Assembly (NCBI RefSeq): GCF_000265385.1
Contig: NC_018013.1
Span: 1,019,001-1,083,000, forward strand
DNA: 64,000 nt
DNA from: Aequorivita sublithincola DSM 14238
GTDB lineage: Bacteria > Bacteroidota > Bacteroidia > Flavobacteriales > Flavobacteriaceae
Reading direction: 5' to 3'
The position numbers and the translations under genes are program-made. Below the pieces are notes generated by a model. It had not been told where the DNA came from and searched no databases. It saw only the letters and a list, made by a program, of their open reading frames with translations. The number at the start of each line of letters is the position of its first letter. The stretch's first letter is position 1. Positions 28,178 through 36,658 of this stretch are shown here, in pieces.

Positions 28178-28756
28178 TTAAAAAATCCAATTCTCAATAA
28201 GCATCGGGATAACCATCCCAATTACCAGTGAAGAAACCACCAAGACCCAATCTTTTTTGTTGAAACGGAAGATGCTTTGAAAGATGAAGGCGATAATTAA
28301 AATTATCATTACAACAATAATTTGCGCTGCTTCAATACCAAGGGCGAATTCAAGTAATGGCAAAATACCACCATCGCTGTCCAGAGCTGTAAAAAATGAT
28401 GCGAAACCCATTCCGTGAATCAATCCGAAGAAAACAGTTGCTATATAGAAGACGCCCATTTTCTCCAATTTCTTTTCTTTTCCAGCGGTAAAAAGATTGA
28501 AAATTGCAGTGACCAAAATAGTTACGGGAATTAAAAACTCAATAACTTTTCCCGAAACACTCACTATATTATAATTGGCCAAAAGCAATGATAACGTATG
28601 ACCAACGGTAAACAAAGTAACCAAAATCAACAATCGCTTCCAAGAAGAAAAATTATAGGCAGCGCAAAGCACGATCAAAAATAGAATATGGTCATAGGCT
28701 TTCCAGTCCAAAACGTGATGGAGACCAAGATTAAAATACAACCAAAAATCAGACAT
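28178..28756 (-). CDS. HupE/UreJ-type membrane protein
   Basis: 192 residues with about six membrane helices. Conserved features of the family: FNLGLHHVLDWKAYDHILFL at the N-terminus and FFGLIHGMGFASFF in helix 4, both with His residues likely to bind metal. HupE/UreJ proteins are linked with nickel or cobalt uptake; no urease or hydrogenase genes are in view, so the substrate is open. The upstream gap of 255 bp toward the deaminase holds no supported gene. Confidence 0.88.
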   Translation of the reverse strand: MSDFWLYFNLGLHHVLDWKAYDHILFLIVLCAAYNFSSWKRLLILVTLFTVGHTLSLLLANYNIVSVSGKVIEFLIPVTILVTAIFNLFTAGKEKKLEKMGVFYIATVFFGLIHGMGFASFFTALDSDGGILPLLEFALGIEAAQIIVVMIILIIAFIFQSIFRFNKKDWVLVVSSLVIGMVIPMLIENWIF

Positions 28757-28844
28757 TGGGGATAACGGTTTTCAGAGTTTGTCCAAATATAACGATTGTG
28801 GGTAAGATTTCATATATTTAATGAAATTTCTAAATTTTCAGGAA

Positions 28845-29552
28845 ATGAAGAAAATTTTACCTCTGCTGCTTATTGTTTTTATGGTTTTACCAATGCTAGC
28901 TCAAAACCCAAATCCAGAGCTATTCAAGACTTGGAATCTTCATAAAATTGAATGGGATTTTGGCGGCGCATTATATATTGCCAATATTGACCCGCCCATT
29001 TCACCATATTTAACTGTAAATGAAGACCTTTCTTTTGAAGGTTGCGGTGCTTGCAATTCCTTTTCAGGAAATTTTGAAGTTGTGCCGAATCAAGATAAAG
29101 TACGGCCAGTAGATTTTGCTCAAACGTTTAATATTTGTGAAACCCAGTTTCTAAACGATTTTGAAACCGTCTATTTCGAATTTTTCTCTATTGAAGATGA
29201 TTACTCGTATGAGTTTTATACAGACCCATCCGATAATTTACGACATATGTATTACTCCAATAATCCATCAGGAATTTGGCTGGACTTTGTTGTGGGTGAT
29301 CCTTTAAGTATTGATGATAACGATTTTGAAAAAATTGAAATATACCCCAATCCAACTTCCCTCAACCTCTTCATTAAATCGAAAAAAATAAATATCGAAA
29401 AACTTACCGTGTATTCCATTTCAGGGAAAAAAATAAAGGAATGTCTTCCTGACAATGGGGCGATTGATGTTTCTACCCTTTCTAAAGGAATATATTTTTT
29501 AGAAATAGTTTCTTCCCAAGGTAGAAGTGTTCAGAAATTTATCAAGGATTAA
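28845..29552 (+). CDS. Small secreted protein with T9SS type A sorting domain
   Basis: 235 residues from the ATG at 28845, which opens a proper signal peptide (MKKILPLLLIVFMVLPMLAQ); the ATG at 28821 adds eight residues ahead of it. The mature N-terminal half (LFKTWNLHKIEWDFGGALY ... FEGCGACNSFSGNFEV) resembles META/HslJ-like secreted domains with a CxxC. Sorting domain at the C-terminus (IEIYPNPTSLNLFIK ... GIYFLEIVS ... QKFIKD). Similar plan to the tandem pair at 7.8-9.2 kb. The end overlaps the converging permease gene by 4 bp. Confidence 0.88.
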   Translation: MKKILPLLLIVFMVLPMLAQNPNPELFKTWNLHKIEWDFGGALYIANIDPPISPYLTVNEDLSFEGCGACNSFSGNFEVVPNQDKVRPVDFAQTFNICETQFLNDFETVYFEFFSIEDDYSYEFYTDPSDNLRHMYYSNNPSGIWLDFVVGDPLSIDDNDFEKIEIYPNPTSLNLFIKSKKINIEKLTVYSISGKKIKECLPDNGAIDVSTLSKGIYFLEIVSSQGRSVQKFIKD

Positions 29553-31279
29553 ATAATTACTCGCACCTCACCCAACTGTTGAATCTTATAAGGAAAGTCT
29601 TCGCCAGGAGCGCCAATAAACATGAAATTGACAGGAATATTCCACCTTTTAGAAAGTTCTTTAATTTTTTCAGGTCCAAATTTACCTTGTTCTTCTAAAA
29701 ATTGAATTTTAATTTCTGGATAAGCCCTGTCCAGCACATCAATGTCCGATTTTAAATTATTGGCCACTTTCATTCCTTCAGCCAGAATTGCAACAATTTT
29801 AAGTCTTTTGGTAGGTTCATTATGTTTAATGTATTGCATAACCCTGTTCAATGTTTCCACATTATCATTATTGGTGAAAAAGACAAATTGTTTGCCTGTT
29901 AATTCCTGCAATTTGTTTTTGGTAATACGGTTCCAACTTCTAAAAAACTTGCTATCATCTGGAGCAATAAAATCTATAAATCTAAGGGCAGCTTTTAAAA
30001 TATAGTGATGGTAAAGCATAAAATAAACCACAAAAAGTGTTGGAACCAAATATTCAAAAAAGGTTATCAAAAATTCTGGATTCAAAAATATATTACCCAA
30101 AAGCGCAGAAATAACCGCAGCAATAGCTATAAATACAGCCAAATAGGAAGCTCGTTCTGGTCTTGGTAGCTGTTTCCTATTTATTTTCAATAATAAATTC
30201 CCCACTCCAAAAAGTACCATTACTGATAAAAAAGCGATGGTGTAAACCCCTGCTAATGAAGGTAAGTCTCCGTGAGTTACTAATAAAATTGAGGTGCAAA
30301 GAGCGAAAAATAATACAAAAATTAAATAAGGACTTTTATTTTTGTTTCGTATCAATAAAAAACTTGGCAGCACGCGGTCCAGCGCCATCCGTTCCATCAA
30401 GCCACCCACGCCAACGAAAGAGGTAAGGACGGCGCCACTCAAAACTAAAGCCGCATCAATCCCAACCAAAATTGACAGCCAATGTCCGCCAGAGGTTTCG
30501 CCAAGAAAAGAAAGCAGCGCATCCTGGTTATTGTTTACCACTTCCTGTGGCAATAAACCCAAGGCAAGAAAAGCAATAAGCGGATTGAAAACACTTACCA
30601 CAATCCACATGTTTCTTAAAGTCTTTGGAAAAACTCCTGCTTTTTGTTCTTCAACATAATTTGCCGAACTTTCAAAACCACTAATACCGAGCATGGCTGC
30701 AGAAAAACCGAAAAAGAGCGCCATCGTTATGCTTCCGCCAACCGGCATATTAAAATTAGCTATCAAAGTTTCGAAACCGTGACTAAAAAGAAAATAAAGA
30801 CAAAAACTACAAAGAAGCGTCAAAGAAAAAAGATGAAAAAGGAAGATAAACACTGCTACTTTTGAAGATTCTCCAATTCCTATAATAACCAGTCCCATAA
30901 ACAATAATAATAGTCCGATGGTTACAGGAAACACGGGAATTACATTCCAAACACTATGCGCATATTTAACGGCTTCGCTGGCAGAAAGCACAGCTGTAGC
31001 CATATAAGAAAGCACTGTTAAAGCAGCCGCAACGGATGCTGTAGATTTTTTAGTAGTGTTTAAAAGTGCATTATAAGCTCCACCATTTAAGGGTAAGGCA
31101 CCCACAACTTCACCATAAATTTTCCGGAATAAAAATAAAACCCCCGCAACCATTAAAAGTGAAATCCAAGCGTATTGACCTGCATAAAAAATAGCTAGAG
31201 CCGAAACATATAAACATGAAGAACTTATATCGTTACCACAGATGGCTGTGGCTTCCAATTGGTTTAGTTTTTTAGACAT
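29549..31279 (-). CDS. APC-superfamily amino acid permease with cytoplasmic tail
   Basis: 576 residues. About 12 membrane helices up to ~430 with APC-type motifs (TAICGNDISSSCLYVSAL in helix 1, GGAYNALLNTT, GFSAAMLGISGFESSANYVEEQ in helix 6), then a ~140-residue soluble tail (QFVFFTNNDNVETLNRVMQYIKHN ... PVNFMFIGAPGEDFPYKIQQLG) that looks like a USP-like regulatory domain. Substrate cannot be read from sequence. Last chromosomal gene before the island. Confidence 0.9.
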   Translation of the reverse strand: MSKKLNQLEATAICGNDISSSCLYVSALAIFYAGQYAWISLLMVAGVLFLFRKIYGEVVGALPLNGGAYNALLNTTKKSTASVAAALTVLSYMATAVLSASEAVKYAHSVWNVIPVFPVTIGLLLLFMGLVIIGIGESSKVAVFIFLFHLFSLTLLCSFCLYFLFSHGFETLIANFNMPVGGSITMALFFGFSAAMLGISGFESSANYVEEQKAGVFPKTLRNMWIVVSVFNPLIAFLALGLLPQEVVNNNQDALLSFLGETSGGHWLSILVGIDAALVLSGAVLTSFVGVGGLMERMALDRVLPSFLLIRNKNKSPYLIFVLFFALCTSILLVTHGDLPSLAGVYTIAFLSVMVLFGVGNLLLKINRKQLPRPERASYLAVFIAIAAVISALLGNIFLNPEFLITFFEYLVPTLFVVYFMLYHHYILKAALRFIDFIAPDDSKFFRSWNRITKNKLQELTGKQFVFFTNNDNVETLNRVMQYIKHNEPTKRLKIVAILAEGMKVANNLKSDIDVLDRAYPEIKIQFLEEQGKFGPEKIKELSKRWNIPVNFMFIGAPGEDFPYKIQQLGEVRVII

Positions 31280-31440
31280 TTGTGTGGAATTGAGATAGTA
31301 AAAGTAGTGGGTCGAAAAAAATTAATTCAGAAAAATAATGTTAAAAAATTAGATAAAATTTAATTTAGTATACTTATAAATAATATTTCCACAATTCGAT
31401 TTCTTCTGAAAAACCTTGATTAAATTAATAGAAAATAAAA

Positions 31441-31467
31441 AAGCCTCAACTTTTATAGTTGAAGCTT
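31441..31467 (-). terminator. Terminator of the displaced tRNA-Leu 3' end
   Basis: AAGCCTCAAC (31441-31450) pairs with GTTGAAGCTT (31458-31467) at 9 of 10 positions, with a minus-strand T run beyond 31441. It is the original terminator of the tRNA gene, left behind at the island edge; a diverged counterpart sits at 60270-60300. Confidence 0.65.
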
Positions 31468-31468
31468 C

Positions 31469-31527
31469 TGTACTCGAGGCGGGAATCGAACCCGCACGTC
31501 CTAAAACACTGGATTTTGAATCCAGCG
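31469..31527 (-). repeat. attL: displaced tRNA-Leu 3' half
   Basis: 59 bp identical to 60304-60362. It covers the anticodon stem-loop, variable arm, T arm and acceptor 3' strand of tRNA-Leu(CAA), and stops at CCAGCG (minus strand CGCTGG); the D arm and 5' acceptor are missing, so this copy is not a functional tRNA. Confidence 0.93.
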
Positions 31528-31625
31528 AATTTAACATCAAATTCACGTAAATAATCTTATAATCAATTGATTAGCATACTTTTAATTTTTTTTGATTTTG
31601 CTTAATATCATATAAAATCATAATT

Positions 31626-31647
31626 TGTTGTACCTATGTTGTACCAA
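31626..31647. repeat. Left arm-type repeat (TGTTGTACC doublet)
   Basis: Two TGTTGTACC units 2 bp apart, then AA; the same 22 bp occur at 60242-60263 inside the other end. It lies 35 bp before the integrase ATG, so integrase binding could also control its own promoter. Arm-site role is inferred from position and doubling. Confidence 0.65.
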
Positions 31648-31682
31648 ATTTAATTATCTTTATAATGTAAAATCAATGTATT

Positions 31683-32894
31683 ATGTCTTCAAATACCAAA
31701 ATAGTTTTGAGAAAAAAAGCGAATAAAGAGGGAGAGTTCCCATTGGCAATTCGCATCACCAAAAATAGACGTTCAAACTATCATTATGTTGGTCACTATA
31801 TAAATGACAAGTTTTGGGATATTAAAAATTGTAGGGTCAAGAATACGCATCCTAATGCGCTTAAACTTAATAATCTTCTACTATCAGAATTGTTCACGGC
31901 GAACCAAACTCTTTTTGAGTTACAATCCCAGAAAAAGGACTTTTCTGCTAATCAAATTAAAAATGAGATATATTCTTCTAATGCGAACGCAAATTTTTTC
32001 GCGCTTGCAGAAGTTTATCTTGATGAAATGAAAGACAATAATAAACTAGCTCGGCTATCATCAGATAAACCACGTGTGAAACATGTATTGGAATTCTCAA
32101 AATCTAAACAGCTCACCTTTCAAGAAATAGATGAAAGTTTTCTTAAAAAATTTATTCTTTATTTAAGAAAGCGTCCTATGTCCGAGAGATCAATCGTCAA
32201 TACTCTTATTGTCATTCGAACAATTTATAATAGAGCCATTAAAGCTAATATTGTTGATAGTAAGCTTTACCCTTTTGGAGCAAAAAAGATTCGAATAAAA
32301 TTTCCAGAAACTGAGAAAATAGGATTAACTAAAGATGAAGTTAAAAGAATTGAGCTATTAAAAAATCTCAAACCGAGTGAAATACATGCCCGAAATGTTT
32401 GGCTATTCAGTTTTTACTTTGCTGGAATAAGAGCCGCTGACATTCTTAAAATTAGGTGGTCCGACATATATGACGATAGACTCCACTACCGCATGAACAA
32501 AAATTCTAAACTCCTATCTCTAAAAATACCCGAGAAAGTATTCCCGATTCTTGATTACTATACCGCCGAAAAACTGGACGAAAATGATTTTGTTTTTCCT
32601 GAAATTAAAAAAGCTGATATGAAAAATGCCAAGGATATATATACTAAGACAAAAACAGCTACTAAAAAATTTAATAAATATTTAATAGAGGTTGCCAAGA
32701 AAGCAAAAATTACTAAAAAGGTTACTATGCATATTGCCAGACATAGCTTTGGTCATATTTCAGAAGATAAGATTCCAATTAAAATGCTCCAAAAACTTTA
32801 CAGGCATTCATCTGTAACAACCACTATATTATATCAATCGAATTTTATTCATAAAGATGCAGACGAAGCATTGGATAGTGTTATAAATTTCTAG
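31683..32894 (+). CDS. Tyrosine recombinase (island integrase)
   Basis: 403 residues. N-terminal arm-binding-like domain (VLRKKANKEGEFPLAIRITKNRR), SAM-like core-binding domain (~105-200), and the catalytic domain with Arg in FAGIRAADILKIRW (~247), His-x-x-Arg in HIARHSFGH, the second His in LYRHSSVTTTILY and the nucleophile Tyr in ILYQSN. Belongs to the Bacteroidota integrases of the CTnDOT/phage-integrase superfamily. Placed at the attL end, reading inward. Converges with the next gene over a shared hairpin. Confidence 0.96.
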   Translation: MSSNTKIVLRKKANKEGEFPLAIRITKNRRSNYHYVGHYINDKFWDIKNCRVKNTHPNALKLNNLLLSELFTANQTLFELQSQKKDFSANQIKNEIYSSNANANFFALAEVYLDEMKDNNKLARLSSDKPRVKHVLEFSKSKQLTFQEIDESFLKKFILYLRKRPMSERSIVNTLIVIRTIYNRAIKANIVDSKLYPFGAKKIRIKFPETEKIGLTKDEVKRIELLKNLKPSEIHARNVWLFSFYFAGIRAADILKIRWSDIYDDRLHYRMNKNSKLLSLKIPEKVFPILDYYTAEKLDENDFVFPEIKKADMKNAKDIYTKTKTATKKFNKYLIEVAKKAKITKKVTMHIARHSFGHISEDKIPIKMLQKLYRHSSVTTTILYQSNFIHKDADEALDSVINF

Positions 32895-32895
32895 G

Positions 32896-32923
32896 AAAAC
32901 TTAATTTTTTTGGATTAAGTTTT
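32896..32923. terminator. Bidirectional terminator after the integrase
   Basis: Perfect 10-bp stem AAAACTTAAT (32896-32905) / ATTAAGTTTT (32914-32923) with T runs on both strands, at the meeting point of two convergent genes; it includes the stop region of the minus-strand gene. Confidence 0.75.
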
Positions 32924-33793
32924 TGCTATTGTATTTTTACAATGTAATTTCTTAAGTTTCTCAAGATGCTTCTCCCCAATGACTTCAGCTTCCTGAAAAA
33001 AACGCTCACATAATTTGTAAGCTGTATCAAGAATTTCATATGACACTTTATTATTGCTGCTATATCTCATTAGATGATATGCATTGCACAAGGTATTATA
33101 TAAACGGTGAGACTTATAAGTCTTTCTGTGAAAAATCTCTTTTGGTAGATTGGTAAAGTGTCCACACATGTACATTAAATAGTCCAACTTATAATAAGTC
33201 GGCTTAAATTCCCAGAAAACATATAATAGCGCTACACAAGTATGTTCCAATGCAAAATTCAAGAAACCCATTTTGACGGCTAAATCTTCCTCGAGATCAT
33301 AGACATCTACCACTGAAAGAAAATAGGACGCTCGTGTCATACGACAGTTCCATTCATCCTCAATATTGTTATATAGTTTTTTGTAATATAGTGGATGGGG
33401 ACGTTTATAACGCAATAATTCATCGTCGTCTTTGAAAATACATGGTGCTTTAGTAATTACATTATTTAAGAAATTATTGCCGTAATCGAGTTTAGATATA
33501 ATGTCTGCCAAACTATAGAAAATTGCATATGCCTTAAATTGCTTTGGCATTTTTCTGCACAGCTGAGTCATAACCTCATTCAGATTTTTGGCAATAGCTT
33601 TTTGACTTATAATAAGGATAGTATAAGTAAAACGCTTTGGCTCCTGTGATGAGTGCGGCAAAAGATAAACTGATCGTTTTGTTTTTTCTTTTTCAAAACT
33701 GATCAAATAAACTGAATGCAATGGAACTAAATTCTTAATTATATTTAAAAGTTCATTCTGAAAAGGAAATTTTGTGAAGGGATCTGCTTTCAT
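32915..33793 (-). CDS. Degenerate nucleotidyltransferase-HEPN protein (paralogue 1)
   Basis: 292 residues. Residues ~1-140 look like a nucleotidyltransferase-type alpha/beta domain (HSVYLISFEKEK ... FTYTILIISQKAIAKNLNEVM) without the catalytic GSxxRG/DxD. Residues ~150-280 are a HEPN-like bundle (RASYFLSVVDVYDLEEDLAVKMGFLNFALEHTCVALLYVF ... LYNTLCNAYHLMRYSS). It aligns over its whole length with the 40.9-kb protein. The HEPN RNase motif Rx4-6H is absent, so a binding or antitoxin-like role is more likely than RNA cleavage. Shares upstream sequence with its paralogue. Confidence 0.75.
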   Translation of the reverse strand: MKADPFTKFPFQNELLNIIKNLVPLHSVYLISFEKEKTKRSVYLLPHSSQEPKRFTYTILIISQKAIAKNLNEVMTQLCRKMPKQFKAYAIFYSLADIISKLDYGNNFLNNVITKAPCIFKDDDELLRYKRPHPLYYKKLYNNIEDEWNCRMTRASYFLSVVDVYDLEEDLAVKMGFLNFALEHTCVALLYVFWEFKPTYYKLDYLMYMCGHFTNLPKEIFHRKTYKSHRLYNTLCNAYHLMRYSSNNKVSYEILDTAYKLCERFFQEAEVIGEKHLEKLKKLHCKNTIAKT

Positions 33794-33798
33794 GGCTA

Positions 33799-33862
33799 TT
33801 TTATTTTATCCAAAATAAAATATATTTTCTCTCGTATAGAACTATAGCAAGTTGTATTTTAC
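33799..33862 (-). promoter_or_regulatory. Operator-like region upstream of HEPN paralogue 1
   Basis: The palindrome TTTTATTTTATCC/AAAATAAAA (33799-33820) lies 5 bp before the ATG, and GTAAAATACAAC (minus strand, 33851-33862) followed by CTATAGTTC lies further upstream. The same two elements in the same order precede the paralogue at 40924. Confidence 0.6.
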
Positions 33863-34031
33863 TTGTTAAGGTTAAGATTTAGGAAGATAGCAAACATTTA
33901 TTCTTGTATCGGACGTAGACAATAAATTTTGCGCAGATCAAATTTTTACTTGTGCCACTCTCTTTTCTTGTGTGCTGCTGAAGTCGGGAATAATAATGCT
34001 TTATTGTAATATTGTAGCCATAAAATAATGA

Positions 34032-35081
34032 TCAAATCTCCCATCCCATTCTTTTTGCCTTCGACTCTAAAAATTCATTTTCAATGGACCAATTCCTAAG
34101 AAATTCAATTCTATTTTTCATTCTTTCATCAAACTCACTTTGACCAAATAATTTTAATAAGCTCTCCTGATTTTCTAACCAAGCTGTAAAACCTAAACCA
34201 TTTTCAATTACACTTTTTTCTAAAATAATTATTTGATCCTCAATTTGATTTTCTGTCATATCGGGCAACAAAATAATTTCTTGAATAATTTCTTGAGTTG
34301 TCAAGTCCTCTTGAGATATAATTTGAATATCTTCTAAATACTTGTGGGGTAATATTGACGCGATTTTATCAATGTTATATTCTTCCAATCCACCAAAACT
34401 TGGAATATCTATTCCAAATTTTTTACCATAGTCAAATCGAACAACCGAAATTGGATATTTCAAAAGGTGTAGCGAACTAATTAATGAAATTATATCAGCG
34501 TAAGATTTTAACCATTTTGAAATTAACTTTTTTTCGAAAGATTGAGAATTGCTTTTTAGTAATCCCATTCTGTTTGAATACTTTGCGCCCTTGGTGTGAA
34601 CATAGTTATGGAGATAGCCGAGATCTTTATGAACTTGCTCTAAATTGTGTTTTACATCAAATTTCTTGATGTTATTATTCTGCCTTAAGATTTTCCAAAT
34701 TTTGTCTGCTCTTGGAGTATTTTCTTTTGAATTAAGCCATTCTTTTACGGCATTATGGCCATCATCATTTATGTTGTAATAAACAGACAACATTCCTAAT
34801 TCTAAACCGCTTCTCAACGAAACAAATGCTTGCTTGTAAAGACCGAAACAAATTTGAGTAAATGACACTTGAAGTTCTTCCCAAGATTCAATAAATGGAA
34901 AATTATGCCCAGACCAAAAGTTTTCAAAATTCTGAGGAATAATCATTCCAACTGTATGATAAATCCACCCTAATTCTTCAATTTGTTTCTTTATTTCCGA
35001 ATTTTCATTAAAATAAGTTTCTGTTTCTTTATAAACCTCAAGGCTTTGATCTGGCTCGTATATGTATGGATTAAATTTCAT
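34032..35081 (-). CDS. Unknown helical protein, island cargo
   Basis: 349 residues, no signal or membrane segment, AT-rich codons like the other island genes. Long amphipathic helices throughout; AFVSLRSGLELGMLSVYYN and LGYLHNYVHTKGAKYSNRMG (~150-170) recall HEPN-like or AbiV-like proteins where a conserved His follows the first long helix, but I cannot assign a family. It ends a co-directional set with the genes at 35.1, 35.9, 36.7 and 38.3 kb and starts 12 bp after its neighbour's stop, so they share an mRNA. Confidence 0.7.
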   Translation of the reverse strand: MKFNPYIYEPDQSLEVYKETETYFNENSEIKKQIEELGWIYHTVGMIIPQNFENFWSGHNFPFIESWEELQVSFTQICFGLYKQAFVSLRSGLELGMLSVYYNINDDGHNAVKEWLNSKENTPRADKIWKILRQNNNIKKFDVKHNLEQVHKDLGYLHNYVHTKGAKYSNRMGLLKSNSQSFEKKLISKWLKSYADIISLISSLHLLKYPISVVRFDYGKKFGIDIPSFGGLEEYNIDKIASILPHKYLEDIQIISQEDLTTQEIIQEIILLPDMTENQIEDQIIILEKSVIENGLGFTAWLENQESLLKLFGQSEFDERMKNRIEFLRNWSIENEFLESKAKRMGWEI

Positions 35082-35093
35082 CTGCTTTAATTG

Positions 35094-35750
35094 TTAATCA
35101 AATCTTGCCCACATATATTCTCTCCAATCTGTCACCAAAGTTTTTAATGTAAACAAATCCCATCCTTCACTAAATAGGTTAAGACCTTGAAATATTGGAG
35201 ATTTATCAAGGTAGTTTACATCTTCATAATTTAAATTGAAATGGTCTAAAATTTCCTTTGTTCCTCTATGGGGTATGCCTTCATCTTTATGTTTGGCATA
35301 ATTTGCAAGCGCAATTATCAATTCAATTCTTGACTTATTTCCTTCTGGGAGGTTCTTTTCAAGTTTATAGTATGTCTCCTTTTCATTCAAACTATCGGCA
35401 AAATCCTTTATACTCCCATTTATATAATTTTGAAACGCAATAAAAGCAAGTCCATAAATTGGCTCACTTTCTTCCAGAAACCATTCTCCATCATACCAAT
35501 GAATTTCATTTAATTGATTTTTCAAAACTGATATAGTTTCAGTCAAACCTGTTATGGCCATACTTAAGCTAACGACTCTATGGTCAATTCTCAAAAAATG
35601 AGTATTAGTAATTTTTGTCATATTTTGTTTTTCAAAGTCAAATTTTTCAATGACTTTCATCAATTTACCCGTGTCTGAAAGCGCCAAAAAGATCTTTAGT
35701 TTTGCGTGTATCTTTTTATATAAATAATCGCCTGAATGAGCAGTCACCAT
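35094..35750 (-). CDS. Unknown helical protein, island cargo
   Basis: 218 residues. No recognised family. The middle contains SRIELIIALANYAKHKDEGIPHRG (~140-163); the A-N-Y-x-K-H pattern at the end of a helix recurs in HEPN-like and other all-helical defence proteins, which is suggestive only. Overlap-free with the 34.0-kb gene (12-bp gap), so likely a two-gene unit. The start used gives MVTAHSGDYL; an internal Met at residue 44 is an alternative. Confidence 0.65.
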   Translation of the reverse strand: MVTAHSGDYLYKKIHAKLKIFLALSDTGKLMKVIEKFDFEKQNMTKITNTHFLRIDHRVVSLSMAITGLTETISVLKNQLNEIHWYDGEWFLEESEPIYGLAFIAFQNYINGSIKDFADSLNEKETYYKLEKNLPEGNKSRIELIIALANYAKHKDEGIPHRGTKEILDHFNLNYEDVNYLDKSPIFQGLNLFSEGWDLFTLKTLVTDWREYMWARFD

Positions 35751-35899
35751 TTCAAAACGAAAAAAACTGTTTAAGTCAATGAGTTATGCTTGACGTTATT
35801 TTTTTCAGGTTTTAGTCTGGTTCTTTCAAAAGCTAAAACTAGATTTTTTCACTTTTATAGAATACAAATATACCTTTTCATTTTATGCACATTCTTAGA

Positions 35900-36520
35900 T
35901 TACATCTTGTTATCATTCTGAATTTTGATTTTCCTAAAGGATCTTTTTTTTATTTCGTCATTCACGATATTTAACATATAGTCCATTGGCAACAATTGCA
36001 GCATTAAAACTTCATCGTAATTTAATTTATTAGTATCAAGATAACTCAAATCCGGATTTATTTGCACTTCAAATTCTATGAACCACCATTTATGTATTTT
36101 AAAATATATGTCACGGATTTCTTTAATAAAATCAGTTTTAGTATTGGCATCGCTATCCGTAATCATCTTGCTTAACTCGTGTGCTAATTCATTCCGATGT
36201 GTTTTGAATATTTTGATTTTTTCTATTTCTGCCTCTGTAATTACTTTATTATTTAAAAGCCACATTGATGATGCAATGACTATGTCTTTTTTAAAAAGTC
36301 CTCGAACTTCCGTTGTATATCGTTTACTTATAATAAAGCCATCTTCGTCGAAGCCATCAATATAAAATTCTTCGATTTTTCGAATTATTGTGTCAATCAG
36401 TAAGTCATAAGCTGTGACGTACAGTGATGCTGTTATTAGCTGAAACCTGATTTCATTCTCATCAAGGAATTTCAGCCAATCCTTAAAATATTTTTGTTGG
36501 TCGAATGGTTTTTCTTGCAT
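35900..36520 (-). CDS. HEPN-type protein with Rx4H motif
   Basis: 206 residues, all-helical. KTHRNELAHELSKM gives R109-N-x3-H114, the Rx4H motif of HEPN ribonucleases with the usual Asn after the Arg. An upstream helix (FQLITASLYVTAYDLLIDTIIRKI) would form the other face of the bundle. HEPN RNases act as toxins in many abortive-infection and toxin-antitoxin systems. Lies 138 bp downstream of the reverse transcriptase gene, same strand. Could be the effector of that locus or an independent toxin. Confidence 0.65.
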   Translation of the reverse strand: MQEKPFDQQKYFKDWLKFLDENEIRFQLITASLYVTAYDLLIDTIIRKIEEFYIDGFDEDGFIISKRYTTEVRGLFKKDIVIASSMWLLNNKVITEAEIEKIKIFKTHRNELAHELSKMITDSDANTKTDFIKEIRDIYFKIHKWWFIEFEVQINPDLSYLDTNKLNYDEVLMLQLLPMDYMLNIVNDEIKKRSFRKIKIQNDNKM

Positions 36521-36658
36521 TTGTCAGGGTTTATGTGTGCGATCATCCATTGCGTGTTAAACCACGAACCATTAAAAATAAAAAACTCCAGGAAAGATCT
36601 GCAACGATTTTTCTTAAAAGAACCCGCAATGACTTAGATAAGGTACTGCCCACAGTAT

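Noticed and set aside
36521..36658. Retron or DRT non-coding RNA beside the RT gene
   Set aside because: No clear msr/msd-like stems or inverted a1/a2 ends can be read here; left as a test, not a feature.
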